Positions 1-9,893 are shown, counted from the stretch's first letter. The stretch: 64,000 nt of DNA from Chitinophaga sp. Ak27 (GCF_012726295.1 NZ_JABAOB010000008.1:186001-250000); one strand, 5' to 3'. Program-made: numbers and translations. Notes: generated from the letters alone by a model not told the origin.

Positions 1-1
1 C

Positions 2-862
2 GTTGCAGAAGTTGACCGGACACTGATTCCGCGGGCTACCATGTATGTGAGCCTGGAACCCTGTGCCCATCATGGTAAAACGCCTCCCTGCGCCGACCTG
101 ATTGTATCGCAGGGCATTCCATCCGTAGTAATCGGTTGTGTAGACACCTTTTCGGCTGTTGCAGGGAAAGGTATTGACAAATTGAAAAAAGCAGGCGTTA
201 CCGTAAAAACAGGGGTACTGGAAAAGGCCTGCCGTGCTATAAACCGGCGTTTTTTCACTTTCCATGAGCAGCAACGCCCCTATATCGTCCTGAAATGGGC
301 ACAAACCAGCAATGGCTTGGTAGCGGGCGCCGATGGCGCACCAGTGAAGATATCCAATCAATATAGCAATCGCCTGGTGCATAAATGGCGCAGCGAAGAA
401 ATGGGGATACTGGTAGGTACCCGGACTGCGATGATAGACAATCCCCGGTTGAATAACCGGCTGTGGACCGGCAAAGACCCGGTACGGCTGGTAATTGACC
501 GGGAGCTGAAAATACCTCGCACCCATCACCTCTGGGATGGCAGTATTCCGACGATTTTTGTTACTGCCGCTGCGGCCGATACGCATGGCCTTACGGAAAC
601 CATGCAGGTGGATTTCCGGGAATCGCTGCTGCCCCAGCTGCTGCAACAGTTGCACCAGCGGCAGCTGCAAAGCATCCTGGTGGAGGGCGGGCCCTATATC
701 CTGCAACAGTTTATCGACGCCGGTTTATGGGATGAAGCCCGTATTATTACCGGCGCACATAGCCTGCCGCAGGGATTGGCAGCGCCGGTGCTTACCCGCG
801 GGATGCGGCAACAGACCCTGCTCCTGGCTGGCGATCGTATTGATTTTTATCGTTATGTGTAG
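2..862 (+). CDS. ribD: RibD, riboflavin biosynthesis deaminase/reductase (5' end outside window)
   Basis: This is a bifunctional enzyme of riboflavin synthesis. It deaminates the pyrimidine intermediate and then reduces its ribose side chain. The reading frame is open from base 2, so the start and the first zinc ligand lie upstream of the window. The zinc-binding deaminase motif is visible as EPCAHHGKTPPCADL. The C-terminal reductase domain follows, with TSNGLVAG, GILVGTRTAMIDNPRLN and the late LVEGGPYIL motif typical of RibD reductases. About 287 residues are visible, consistent with a family length of roughly 340-370. An internal ATG at 41 lies inside the deaminase domain and is not the real start. 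The identification rests on motif order. Confidence 0.93.
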   Translation, partial: VAEVDRTLIPRATMYVSLEPCAHHGKTPPCADLIVSQGIPSVVIGCVDTFSAVAGKGIDKLKKAGVTVKTGVLEKACRAINRRFFTFHEQQRPYIVLKWAQTSNGLVAGADGAPVKISNQYSNRLVHKWRSEEMGILVGTRTAMIDNPRLNNRLWTGKDPVRLVIDRELKIPRTHHLWDGSIPTIFVTAAAADTHGLTETMQVDFRESLLPQLLQQLHQRQLQSILVEGGPYILQQFIDAGLWDEARIITGAHSLPQGLAAPVLTRGMRQQTLLLAGDRIDFYRYV

Positions 863-887
863 GTTTTAGAAGTATTAAATTTTATTG

Positions 888-1490
888 ATGGAGGTTTATT
901 TTACAATAGATAAAACAGCAGTAGCAGAATTCAAAGACAGGGGCAGCAAATTTCTGGCATATGCCTTCCCTGTTAAAACAACGGAAGCTGTGAAAGAATG
1001 CCTGGCGGAAGTGAAAAAAGAACATCCCAAAGCCACCCACCACTGTTATGCCTATCGCCTGGGCACCGAAGGGTTGCAATTTAGAGCCGCCGATGATGGC
1101 GAACCGTCAGGATCGGCTGGAAAGCCTATCCTCGGACAGATCGACAGCAAACAGATTACCGATGTGCTGATCGTAGTGGTGCGATATTTTGGTGGCAGCC
1201 TGCTGGGTGTGCCCGGTTTAATTAATGCCTATAAGATGAGCGCTGCGCTCGTTTTACAATTGATTCCCGTTATCCAGAAAAATATTGAAGCAAGGTATCA
1301 TCTCAGCTTCGACTATACTATCATGAATGATGTAATGATGGTAGTAAAACAACATAACTGCACGGTAATTTCCCAGGAACTGCAATTATTTTGCGAAATG
1401 GAAATAGGTGTGCCTAAATCAACGGAAGAGCTGTGCCTGCTACGACTGAACGATATATATGGATTGGTCGTGAAGAAAGTGAAAGGATAA
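888..1490 (+). CDS. YigZ/IMPACT family protein
   Basis: This 200-residue protein belongs to the YigZ/IMPACT (UPF0029) family. Bacterial members are small cytosolic proteins linked to translation or nucleic-acid binding, with no settled reaction. The signature is clear: DDGEPSGSAGKPI around residue 68 and VVVRYFGGSLLGVPGLINAY around residue 93, followed by the C-terminal ferredoxin-like half. The frame also opens at a TTG at 885, but the ATG at 888 directly after it is the natural start. The gene begins 25 bases after ribD on the same strand and may be cotranscribed with it. Confidence 0.9.
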   Translation: MEVYFTIDKTAVAEFKDRGSKFLAYAFPVKTTEAVKECLAEVKKEHPKATHHCYAYRLGTEGLQFRAADDGEPSGSAGKPILGQIDSKQITDVLIVVVRYFGGSLLGVPGLINAYKMSAALVLQLIPVIQKNIEARYHLSFDYTIMNDVMMVVKQHNCTVISQELQLFCEMEIGVPKSTEELCLLRLNDIYGLVVKKVKG

Positions 1491-1640
1491 ACCGATATGG
1501 ATGATCCTGTTTACATATCCATGTTGCAACAGGAAGATAGGAATCCGTACCTCGCAGGATCATCCAGCCCTGGAAGGGAATTAAGTTTTTTTCTGCATTC
1601 ATGTAAAATTGATATTGCCTTAATATAATTTCCTTAAATT

Positions 1641-1648
1641 TAGTTTTG
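1641..1648 (+). promoter_or_regulatory. Candidate -7 element upstream of vgrG
   Basis: TAGTTTTG matches the Bacteroidota -7 consensus TAnnTTTG and lies in the 284-base gap before the vgrG gene. The -33 TTG element is poorly placed: the nearest one is 23 bases away. The call therefore rests on the -7 box alone. Nothing else recognisable was seen in this gap. Confidence 0.35.
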
Positions 1649-1774
1649 TTAACTGGTCACTAAATAGCCCGTTTTATTGACGTTGTTCTAAAGAAGCAAT
1701 TGCCGCAAATGCAATGCGCTTCTACCCGATTTTAAGGCATGAAACCGTATTTTTATTAAAAGCCCCCTTTGTAT

Positions 1775-3583
1775 ATGTTACATACCATTACCACCGTATC
1801 TATCGCTGACAAACAGTTTAAGCAATTCCATTCGCTCCGCCTGGAACAACCGTTACAGGGGCATCATCATTTCGAATTGAAAATAGGATACGATTGGTTA
1901 CAGGAGCTCGGTCCCGGTATTGTATCCGCTACCAAGGCGTTCCTGGGAAAAGAAGTAAGTATTACCATCCAGCCTTACGAGCCGTTGCAGCATTATGAAC
2001 CGCTGGTGTTTAACGGCATTGTCATGTCGGTGAGCTCCGGTAAGGAAAGCGATGGCACGCATGGTTTTTGCGTTATCCGTGGATATAGTCCCACTATGTT
2101 ATTGAATAATGATTTGCATATACAGTCATTTGAGAACCAGGATCTCAGTTCCATTGTCCATACCGCGCTAAAAGCTTGCGGGCCTTATATTTCACGACCA
2201 TTGGTAGAGCCGAATACCAGCGCTTCGCTGAAGTATATTGTGCAGTATAAAGAAACCTCTTTTGATTTTCTGCAACGGATGTCAGAACGTTTTGGAGAAT
2301 GGTTTTTTTATAATGGGCAACAGGTTGTGTTTGGTAAATATCAGCCCAGGGATATTTCGTTGGTACACCTGGTAGATCTGATGAGCTTTGACTTGGAAAT
2401 GAAGGTAGCGCCTAATAATCAACACTTGAATGGTTATGATTACCGCAGTAATAAAGTAGTAGATAATACCACATTGGCGCAACCATCGGGCAAGGTAGAT
2501 GATTATACCCAACATGTGCAGGGAGTAAGCGAGAAGCTTTACAGCAATACTTCCTTGTATAAAATGAATCATGCTTTTACCAGCAACGCTAAAGCAGAAC
2601 TGGATACGCTGGTGACCCGCCAGAAGAAGGGGCGGATGGCATCTATGGTACAGTTGAAGGGAAGCAGCCGGCATACGGCTTTGCGGGTGGGAGATCATAT
2701 TTCTATCAAAGAAAATGTATATGCAAAAGATGACCATGGCAAGTTCATGATCTGGGGCTTGACCCATCATGTAACTGGTAATGGCGATTATTATAATGAG
2801 TTTGAAGGGATCCCGGCGGATGCAGCAGCACCGCCGGTAAACCTGGAAAATATTCCCAGCTGTGAGGCCCAGAGCGCCGTTGTAGTGGATAATCACGATC
2901 CGAAAGATCTCGGTCGTGTGAAAGCACGTTTTAAATGGCAGCAACAAGGTACTACGCCCTGGATGAGAGTACTTTCTCCCCACGGTGGCGGTAGTAAAGG
3001 CATGTATATGATCCCTGAAAAAGGAGAGGAAATTGTGGTGGATTTTGAAGGTGGAAACCCCGAACTGCCTTATGTATTAGGGACTACGTATAATGGCGAG
3101 GGTAAGTCCGGCTTTGGTACGGCCGCCAATGATATGAAAGCCATCCGTACCCGCAGCGGCATTTCTATTTTGCTGAATGATGCCCAAGGCAGCGTCACCA
3201 TTGAAGATCCCAGTGGTAATAAAGTATTTATGGATGGAAAGGAACATATTTCCATCTCTTCAAAAACAAAAATCTCCATTTCTTCCAAAGAAATTGAAAT
3301 TAGCTCTGAGACTTTTAGCATGACAGCATCAAAAACCGGTAGCATCATCGCAACAAAAGATCTGCATGTGGAAGGTACGGAATCAGCGGTGGTAAAAGGA
3401 AAAGATACACTGGTCAAAGCAGATAGCTCACTTTCCATGCTGACAAAAGAATTTCTCGCACAGGGTAGTACTACCGCTCATGTGATGGGAGATTCTGTAA
3501 CGATGACCGGTAAAAAAGATCTCTCCGTGAATAGCCCTGCTGATATAATGGTTTCCGGCGGACTCGTTAAAATTAATTCCTGA
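1775..3583 (+). CDS. VgrG-family spike protein
   Basis: This 602-residue VgrG-type protein would form the spike of a contractile type VI-like injection machine. The N-terminal half resembles phage gp27 (LRLEQPLQGHHHFELKIG onward). The central gp5-like OB fold is marked by VVVDNHDPKDLGRVKARFKW and MYMIPEKGEEIVVDFEGGNP. The C-terminal part is rich in Ser, Thr and Lys with short beta-strand-like repeats (SISSKTKISISSKEIEISS), as expected of a spike beta-helix. The frame opens at a TTG at 1769, but the ATG at 1775 is preferred. Its place upstream of a PAAR-like/Rhs toxin fits a dedicated delivery spike. No sheath, tube or baseplate genes lie in the window, so the rest of the machine must be elsewhere. 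Confidence 0.9.
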   Translation: MLHTITTVSIADKQFKQFHSLRLEQPLQGHHHFELKIGYDWLQELGPGIVSATKAFLGKEVSITIQPYEPLQHYEPLVFNGIVMSVSSGKESDGTHGFCVIRGYSPTMLLNNDLHIQSFENQDLSSIVHTALKACGPYISRPLVEPNTSASLKYIVQYKETSFDFLQRMSERFGEWFFYNGQQVVFGKYQPRDISLVHLVDLMSFDLEMKVAPNNQHLNGYDYRSNKVVDNTTLAQPSGKVDDYTQHVQGVSEKLYSNTSLYKMNHAFTSNAKAELDTLVTRQKKGRMASMVQLKGSSRHTALRVGDHISIKENVYAKDDHGKFMIWGLTHHVTGNGDYYNEFEGIPADAAAPPVNLENIPSCEAQSAVVVDNHDPKDLGRVKARFKWQQQGTTPWMRVLSPHGGGSKGMYMIPEKGEEIVVDFEGGNPELPYVLGTTYNGEGKSGFGTAANDMKAIRTRSGISILLNDAQGSVTIEDPSGNKVFMDGKEHISISSKTKISISSKEIEISSETFSMTASKTGSIIATKDLHVEGTESAVVKGKDTLVKADSSLSMLTKEFLAQGSTTAHVMGDSVTMTGKKDLSVNSPADIMVSGGLVKINS

Positions 3584-3600
3584 TCCCTTAAAATTGATAT

Positions 3601-4974
3601 ATGACAACCTCACCATCTATTGGGCAGGAGTTCTATAAAGTAAGGGAAACATGGGCTGCTGCTGATCAGAATAAACAATGGAAACTGGCACTGTGGCTAG
3701 TACAGTATGCAGATGTGGATATTATTGATAAATTCCTGGAAACAGAACGTACTGCCATTGGTATTTTTAAAGAGATATTTTTTCGTTTTGATACCCCTTA
3801 CAGCGAGGATCATGAAGCATATGAACAAGCACTGTGGCAGGAATACCTGGATTGGTTTAAACCCATACCGCGAGAGGAATACGATATTTATGGTGCACTG
3901 AAAAAAGATCGTTTGTTAAAAGAAGATTATCAGCCGGATCTTAGTCTCCCTCCCTGCGTACAAAGTATCTGGACAGAACTATTACGGTTTAAATCGCTTA
4001 TCATTGGTTTGGAAGACGTAGGCTGTTGCATTTATTTTCCACCATTAAGGCCTGATCAGGCACATGGTGGCGAATGGTTAGCCTCCGTACTGAAAAAAGG
4101 GTTACCGGATGGTATCCGCCTGGTGACGATTGACGTGATTACCAATCCTGTTATTGCCATCGCCCGAAAAATACCAGCGGAACAGGTACTCATTTTACAG
4201 CCCTCACTGAATATGGTGGGCGCCGTGAAAAATGAGATGGACAAAGGGGGCGGCAATTCTGATAATGTCAGTGTTGACGCGCGTTTTCGTGCACAGATCC
4301 GTAAAGTGCTGGACTGCACCACCCAGGCAGATGCCGGCGTGATGGATTATGAAGTAACGATCTTGCTTTCTCTCTGTAAAAAAATGGGTGGCGTCAGTTA
4401 TATGGTATCTGGCTATATGATTGCGGCGCAGGCTTACTTTATGATCCGGGAACAAAATAAGAGTAGCAGCTATGCTGATAAAGCGATCACACAGTCCAGG
4501 CAACTTATGGATGCGGAGGATCCCGCCGGCTATCCTACCTGGAAATCTTGTGTGATGATCAAAGCAGCAATCCTCGTAGGCAAAAGGAAGCGTAAACAAG
4601 CCATCGCATTATATGAAGCACTGGCCTATGAAGGCGCCAACAGAGGTGATGCGTTTATGATCCTGGAAGGCAACCGGCTTTGCGGGCATCTGTATTATGA
4701 ACTGGGGCAGCTGAATCTGGCTTTTGAACATCTGCTGTTGGCGCTCACCGGCGGTAGCTACCTGGAACTGGAAGTAAGACGACAATCTACTTTTCTGCAT
4801 GCTGCCGCGATGTCTGTACAGCTCTGCGAAAAAATAAGAGGACAGGAAGACGGGAAAATATTGCAAGATCAATTACACGAATTACTGGGAGACGACTGGG
4901 CGGCACTGTTGCAGACAGAAGGCCTGGACAACGCTATGGTAAGGCGTAAAGCCACATTGTTTGAATTTAACTAA
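3601..4974 (+). CDS. Unrecognised protein between VgrG and Rhs toxin, possible loading adaptor
   Basis: I do not recognise the family of this 457-residue protein. It has no signal peptide and no membrane segment. The first 250 residues are rich in Trp, Tyr and charged residues. The second half (about residues 270-430) is helical, with TPR-like pairs such as QAYFMIREQNKSSSYADKAI, KQAIALYEALAYEGANRG and CGHLYYELGQLNLAFEHLLL. It starts 17 bases after vgrG and ends 39 bases before the Rhs gene, so the three are very probably one transcript. In other type VI systems this slot often holds an adaptor that loads the effector onto VgrG. That role is inferred from position only, because I see no match to the known DUF4123, DUF2169 or DUF1795 adaptors. 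Confidence 0.7.
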   Translation: MTTSPSIGQEFYKVRETWAAADQNKQWKLALWLVQYADVDIIDKFLETERTAIGIFKEIFFRFDTPYSEDHEAYEQALWQEYLDWFKPIPREEYDIYGALKKDRLLKEDYQPDLSLPPCVQSIWTELLRFKSLIIGLEDVGCCIYFPPLRPDQAHGGEWLASVLKKGLPDGIRLVTIDVITNPVIAIARKIPAEQVLILQPSLNMVGAVKNEMDKGGGNSDNVSVDARFRAQIRKVLDCTTQADAGVMDYEVTILLSLCKKMGGVSYMVSGYMIAAQAYFMIREQNKSSSYADKAITQSRQLMDAEDPAGYPTWKSCVMIKAAILVGKRKRKQAIALYEALAYEGANRGDAFMILEGNRLCGHLYYELGQLNLAFEHLLLALTGGSYLELEVRRQSTFLHAAAMSVQLCEKIRGQEDGKILQDQLHELLGDDWAALLQTEGLDNAMVRRKATLFEFN

Positions 4975-5013
4975 CATACTGATCTCTTAACAGAGATTAA
5001 AATAAACCATATC

Positions 5014-8000
5014 ATGGCTGGAGAAAATAAAGGCTTTGGTGCTTTATTCGCAGAAAAGAAAAATTCGCTGGATCATATTCAGAAAGGGATGGCGAGCGTA
5101 TTGCCTTCCTTTCCGGGAATGCCTGCGGCCAAATATTTCGACCTGGGTATCGGTATAGATTTTCATGACTCCGTTTTTCCTCCTTCACCTTTGCTGCCGG
5201 TTCCTCATATAGGGATGATTTTTGATATTATGGGCGCTATTATGAGCGCAATTGCCAGTGTGGTACCACGGCCACCAGAGCCACCGGAACCTGAAGATGG
5301 AAAAGAGCCGCCGCCGCAACCCTTCTCCCTGGCAGCTACTGCGCAGATGTTGATACATGCGTTAAGTCCTTCTGTAAAAGTGCATAACCAATGGATCGCT
5401 AATGCGGGTACGACCATTTTTCATTTGCCTGCGTTCATTGCGCATCTGCCGTTTCCTATTATAAAGCCCAAGGCAGCCTCTGAAATGTGGATGGGCAGTT
5501 CCACCGTATTGGCTGATGGTGGCCCTTTCTCTACACAGTTTCATCCGGCCCTGTCATGTAATCTAGTGGGATTGCCATCGCCTCCCCGGTTGAATAAAAA
5601 GAGCACGGCAATGGCGCTGATGGCGCCTACTTCTGTATTATTGATCATGACGTCCGCCGGCAAACCGGTGCTGGTAGGTGGTCCTCCTACGATAGATCTG
5701 TTTCAGCTGATGTTTAAGCTAGGCATGAAAGGGCTGTCGAAGGCCGCAGGCGCGGTATTGCAGAAAGTGATTGATAAAATAAAAAGCCGCTTTCCCAAGC
5801 TGGCAGAGATCCTGCAGCATATCAAGTGTAAAGGTTTTGGTGAGCCGGTGGATGCAGTGACCGGAAGAGTATTTTCTTCCAATGTGGATTTCGAATTGCC
5901 TGGCCCGATTCCGTTGGTATGGGAACGTACTTACTACAGTGATGCGGCTGTACCCGGGCCATTGGGTTATAATTGGCATCACCCCTATAACATGAGCTTA
6001 TATGATCTGAACAACGGATATTTCAGCATTCGTTTATCGGATGGGCGGGAAACGGTTATGCCGGCATTGGCCAATGGTGGCACGTATTATAACAGAATAG
6101 AACATCTATGGTGGCAACGGGATAATAGTGGCTATTATTTGAAAGATGGAGGCGGACGCCTTTATCGTTTTGCTGCCAGACCTGCGCCAGACGGGAGTTG
6201 TATGTTGTCTGAAATCAGTGATGCCGCTGGTTTCCGTATCCGGTTCCAGTATAACGGTAACGGCCATCTGGAAAAAATCATTGATAGCGGCAACCGTTTA
6301 CTTGTCATTACCAATGATGATAAGGGGCGCATCGAAAAGATTCATACCCGGAATGGCGCCAGTACTATTCCGTTGGTGCGTTACAGTTATGATGAAGATG
6401 GAAACCTGTGTAGCACTACCAATGCACTGGATGTCAGTAAGTATTTTTTCTATCAGGAGCATCTGTTGGTAAAACTGACCAACCAAAGTGGTGGCAGCTT
6501 TTACTGGGAATATGAAGGTAAGGGAGATGATGCACGTTGTATTCATACTTGGGGAGACGGTGGTGTGCTGGAGTATCATGCAAGATATGAAGACGGAAAA
6601 ACCAGTGTTACCAATAGTCTTGGCTATACTACGGAATATTTTTATGATGAACGGCATCTCATTTATAAAATTATTGATGGCAATGGTGGTGTTACGTTGC
6701 AGGAGTATAATAGCTATGAGGAGCTAGAAGTGGTGGTGGATGCTGCAGGTAATACGACAAAAACTATTTATGATGATTATGGTTGTGCCATAAAGGAGAT
6801 TAACGGTAATGGAGAGGCGATTAGCTATGCTTATGATGAAGAGCAACGCCTCACGATGGTTCATAGTGCCGGTGGAAGAAGGATCAGGTGGAGGTATAAT
6901 GAACAGGGCCTATTGGATAAAAAGACCTATGCCAATGGGAATAGCTTACGATATTATTACAACGGACCTTGTCTTACGCGGCTTGTTCATAGTAGCGGGC
7001 GGACTTTCGAGATGACCTATGATGAGCAGTATAATCTGATCCATATGCAGATGCCTGGTGGGGCAAAGCAGTATTGGGAATATGATGAACTGGGCCAACT
7101 GACAAAAGAAACTACTGCAACAGGTTACTGGTATGCATATACGTATGATGCTGCCGGAAATATGATCCGCATGGAGGAAGCGGATAGCACCGTTAATATA
7201 TTCGCTTATGATGCCGCCGATAATATTATATCCGCCAGAGATGGGCGTCGGGAAGTAGATTTTACTTATGGTCCGCTGGGGATTTTGACTGGAAGGAAGC
7301 AACATGGGGTGCAGGTACGTTTCAACTACGATACAGAACAGCAGTTACGCACCATCGTTAATGAAGGAGGAGAGTTATATCGGTTTGAACCCGATGCGAA
7401 CGGTAACATCATCCAGGAATGGGGTTTTGATGGTATCCACAGAAAGTATGAGCGTGATGGTGCAGGACGTGTAAAAAAAGTATTACGCCCAGGGAATCGT
7501 TGGACGCAGTATGATTATGATGGCGTTGGTAACGTAGTGAGAGAAGAATATCATGATGGATATGTTGCAGCCTATGGTTATGATAAAGATGGGATGCTGA
7601 CAGGCGCCTTCAATGAAGAAGGCGAAATTACGATTCAGTATGACTCCGCAGGCCGCGTAATAAAGGAAATACAGGGAGCGCATACGGTTAGCCTGGAATA
7701 TGATGAGAACGGTGAAAATTGCCTGATAGGTAGTAGTCTCGGGGCGTCGGTTAAGATGGAATACAGCGCAGCAGGGTTTGTAGAGAAAATGAAGGCTGCC
7801 AATGGCGCTTCTGGTGACTGGGAAGCTCAATGGGAGCGTAATAACATGGGACTGGAGCTGGGAAGAATGCTTTCCGGCGGCGTTAATGTACAAACGCAGC
7901 GGGATAAAAAAGGCAGAATAATTAGGCAATCTATAGGCGTACATAAAGTAGAGCAACGCCGCACCCGATATGAATGGGGACGTAGCAGCCAATTGCGCCG

Positions 8001-9372
8001 GATGATCAATGAGTTGAGTGGTACCCAAACGCAGTTTGATTATGACGAATTTGATAACCTGGCTAGTGCTACCTATACGGCAGATGGAAGTGCGGCTACC
8101 ACCATTTACAGGGTACCTGATAAATTAGGTAATCTTTTCAATACCCCGGCGCGGAAAGATCGTGTCTATGGTAAAGGGGGACGCTTACTGGAATGCCCGG
8201 ATTATTATTATCACTATGATGAGGAAGGTAACCTGATATTTAAAGAATTTAAACATAATACACATGCTAATGCTGAGAATAAACAACGTTATACCAAGGC
8301 GCTGAAAATAGCTGCCAGAGGCAGTCACACAGGGTGGATATACGATTGGAAGGCAAATGGATTATTGCATCAGGTCATTACGCCTGTCGGCAATGAAATT
8401 ATATTCAGCTATGATCCGCTGGGCCGGCGCATTGCGAAAGTCAATAAGCGCAAAGAACAAGTGACCCGCTGGTTGTGGAATGGTAATGTGCCCTTGCATG
8501 AATGGCAGTACAGCGGTGATTATCCACCACATCTGAAAGCTGTGACAGATGGTGAATTACAGCAAGGAGAAGAATCTGTAGAAAATCTGATCACCTGGGT
8601 TTTTGAGGAAGATTCATTTATTCCCTGCGCCAAATTGCAGGATGATCAAACCTATAGTATTATTGCGGACCATCTTGGCACCCCTACACATGCGTATGAT
8701 AGCTCCGGGAATAAAGTATGGGAACGTGAATTGGATTGTTATGGAAAAGTAAGACATCTACATGGGGATAAAGCATTTTGTAATTATCTTTATCAGGGGC
8801 AATATGCAGATGGGGAAACAGGGTTATGTTACAACCGGTTCCGGTATTATGATGCAGAGACAGGGGGATATTTAAGCCAGGATCCGATTGGGTTGAATGG
8901 AGGCATGCGGCTTTATGGATATGTGGATGATCCAAATAGCTTGGTAGATGTATGGGGACTTGCTGGTCAGAGATGGGCGAGCAAAACCAAAAAAGATGGT
9001 ACGCCTTATTCAAAACCAGGTCCAAAAACAGATCCAAATGGCCCTCACAACACTACTATTCGGGAATGGGGTGATGAAGTGGAAAGGAATGGCGGTAGAG
9101 TATTGAATGGAGGAGGAAGAGAGGGGGAAAGATTCTTCCCGACACCAAATGGTAGAAGGGCGGGTAGAAGGCCAGATATTATTTGGAGAGATGCTGATGG
9201 AAAAGTACATTGGGGAAATGTCGGAAAATCTGGTGTGAAAGGTAAAGCCATTCCGAGAGAAATTGAGGCTATGCAAGATCTTAACGCTATAAGACACCAA
9301 AATGGAGTGAGAGATAGAGTTGAATTCAGATCCTATAATCACCCTGAGCAGAACACTAAAAAACATCACTAG
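5014..9372 (+). CDS. PAAR-like/Rhs polymorphic toxin with nuclease-like C-terminal domain
   Basis: This 1452-residue Rhs toxin is probably carried on the VgrG tip and injected into rival cells. Residues 1-250 contain a hydrophobic segment near 67-87 and a PAAR-like region (MWMGSSTVLADGGPF, then MTSAGKPVLVGGPPTIDL). A DUF6531-type entry segment follows at about 275-340 (GEPVDAVTGRVFSSNVDFEL). Dozens of YD repeats run to about 1260. The Rhs core ends with YQGQYADGETGLCYNRFRYY and DPIGLNGGMRLYGYVDDP (DPIGL encoded at 8881-8895), the usual site where the toxin is released. The 134-residue tail (from 8968) differs in composition and carries RRPDIIW, HWGNVGKSG and PREIEAMQDLN, which recall a restriction-endonuclease fold, although Asn sits where a catalytic Glu might be expected. 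The gene overlaps nothing and is followed after 2 bases by the putative immunity gene. Confidence 0.93.
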   Translation: MAGENKGFGALFAEKKNSLDHIQKGMASVLPSFPGMPAAKYFDLGIGIDFHDSVFPPSPLLPVPHIGMIFDIMGAIMSAIASVVPRPPEPPEPEDGKEPPPQPFSLAATAQMLIHALSPSVKVHNQWIANAGTTIFHLPAFIAHLPFPIIKPKAASEMWMGSSTVLADGGPFSTQFHPALSCNLVGLPSPPRLNKKSTAMALMAPTSVLLIMTSAGKPVLVGGPPTIDLFQLMFKLGMKGLSKAAGAVLQKVIDKIKSRFPKLAEILQHIKCKGFGEPVDAVTGRVFSSNVDFELPGPIPLVWERTYYSDAAVPGPLGYNWHHPYNMSLYDLNNGYFSIRLSDGRETVMPALANGGTYYNRIEHLWWQRDNSGYYLKDGGGRLYRFAARPAPDGSCMLSEISDAAGFRIRFQYNGNGHLEKIIDSGNRLLVITNDDKGRIEKIHTRNGASTIPLVRYSYDEDGNLCSTTNALDVSKYFFYQEHLLVKLTNQSGGSFYWEYEGKGDDARCIHTWGDGGVLEYHARYEDGKTSVTNSLGYTTEYFYDERHLIYKIIDGNGGVTLQEYNSYEELEVVVDAAGNTTKTIYDDYGCAIKEINGNGEAISYAYDEEQRLTMVHSAGGRRIRWRYNEQGLLDKKTYANGNSLRYYYNGPCLTRLVHSSGRTFEMTYDEQYNLIHMQMPGGAKQYWEYDELGQLTKETTATGYWYAYTYDAAGNMIRMEEADSTVNIFAYDAADNIISARDGRREVDFTYGPLGILTGRKQHGVQVRFNYDTEQQLRTIVNEGGELYRFEPDANGNIIQEWGFDGIHRKYERDGAGRVKKVLRPGNRWTQYDYDGVGNVVREEYHDGYVAAYGYDKDGMLTGAFNEEGEITIQYDSAGRVIKEIQGAHTVSLEYDENGENCLIGSSLGASVKMEYSAAGFVEKMKAANGASGDWEAQWERNNMGLELGRMLSGGVNVQTQRDKKGRIIRQSIGVHKVEQRRTRYEWGRSSQLRRMINELSGTQTQFDYDEFDNLASATYTADGSAATTIYRVPDKLGNLFNTPARKDRVYGKGGRLLECPDYYYHYDEEGNLIFKEFKHNTHANAENKQRYTKALKIAARGSHTGWIYDWKANGLLHQVITPVGNEIIFSYDPLGRRIAKVNKRKEQVTRWLWNGNVPLHEWQYSGDYPPHLKAVTDGELQQGEESVENLITWVFEEDSFIPCAKLQDDQTYSIIADHLGTPTHAYDSSGNKVWERELDCYGKVRHLHGDKAFCNYLYQGQYADGETGLCYNRFRYYDAETGGYLSQDPIGLNGGMRLYGYVDDPNSLVDVWGLAGQRWASKTKKDGTPYSKPGPKTDPNGPHNTTIREWGDEVERNGGRVLNGGGREGERFFPTPNGRRAGRRPDIIWRDADGKVHWGNVGKSGVKGKAIPREIEAMQDLNAIRHQNGVRDRVEFRSYNHPEQNTKKHH

Positions 9373-9374
9373 AA

Positions 9375-9893
9375 ATGCAGATAAATGTTGTAATGACAAG
9401 AGAGTCGTTGAAGACATCAATAAATCAATTTTTGGAGGAAAATCATCTCATTTTCTTTTATGAAGATGCAACAAGAAAACTTCATATATCTACTCATATT
9501 GTTGATGACATGTTTAATACCCGCGATTTTATGATCTATATTGGGAATGAACAGGTATATAAAGACAGGATTTTGAGTTTGGATAGAAGGCCTGCATCAA
9601 CAGATAAAATTGATTTTATCTATCTATACGCTGAGTTGTATCCAAATGAAATTAAGATCACGGATACTGTTTTTTCCTGGAATACGAAAAGCGCCTCTGC
9701 CGGGAAAAATGGTAAACTGTTGAAGGCTTTTTTTGATAAGAAATTTCATAAAGGCATGCAATCAGCGGATGAAAGATATTCATCACTGAATAAGTCATTA
9801 CTACAATATTATTGGTCTGACGATATTACCAGGTTTAGTGACAAGATATTTAATACTGGAGGAGTAGTAAAGATTACGCCGATGTCAAAGTAA
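9375..9893 (+). CDS. Candidate immunity protein for the Rhs toxin
   Basis: The family of this 172-residue protein is unrecognised. It has no signal peptide and no membrane segment, so it should be cytosolic, as expected for protection against an injected nuclease. It starts 2 bases after the toxin stop codon, the standard place for a cognate immunity gene. Its base composition is far more AT-rich than the Rhs core: bases 9421-9480 contain 16 G or C out of 60. That matches the toxin tail and suggests the two were acquired as a module. The sequence is rich in aromatic and charged residues (FFYEDATRKLHIST, FDKKFHKGMQSADERY). The immunity role is inferred from position and composition, not homology. 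Confidence 0.65.
   Translation: MQINVVMTRESLKTSINQFLEENHLIFFYEDATRKLHISTHIVDDMFNTRDFMIYIGNEQVYKDRILSLDRRPASTDKIDFIYLYAELYPNEIKITDTVFSWNTKSASAGKNGKLLKAFFDKKFHKGMQSADERYSSLNKSLLQYYWSDDITRFSDKIFNTGGVVKITPMSK

Noticed and set aside
2282..2983. 233-codon minus-strand frame in vgrG
   Set aside because: It is antisense to a well-supported VgrG gene with no family features.
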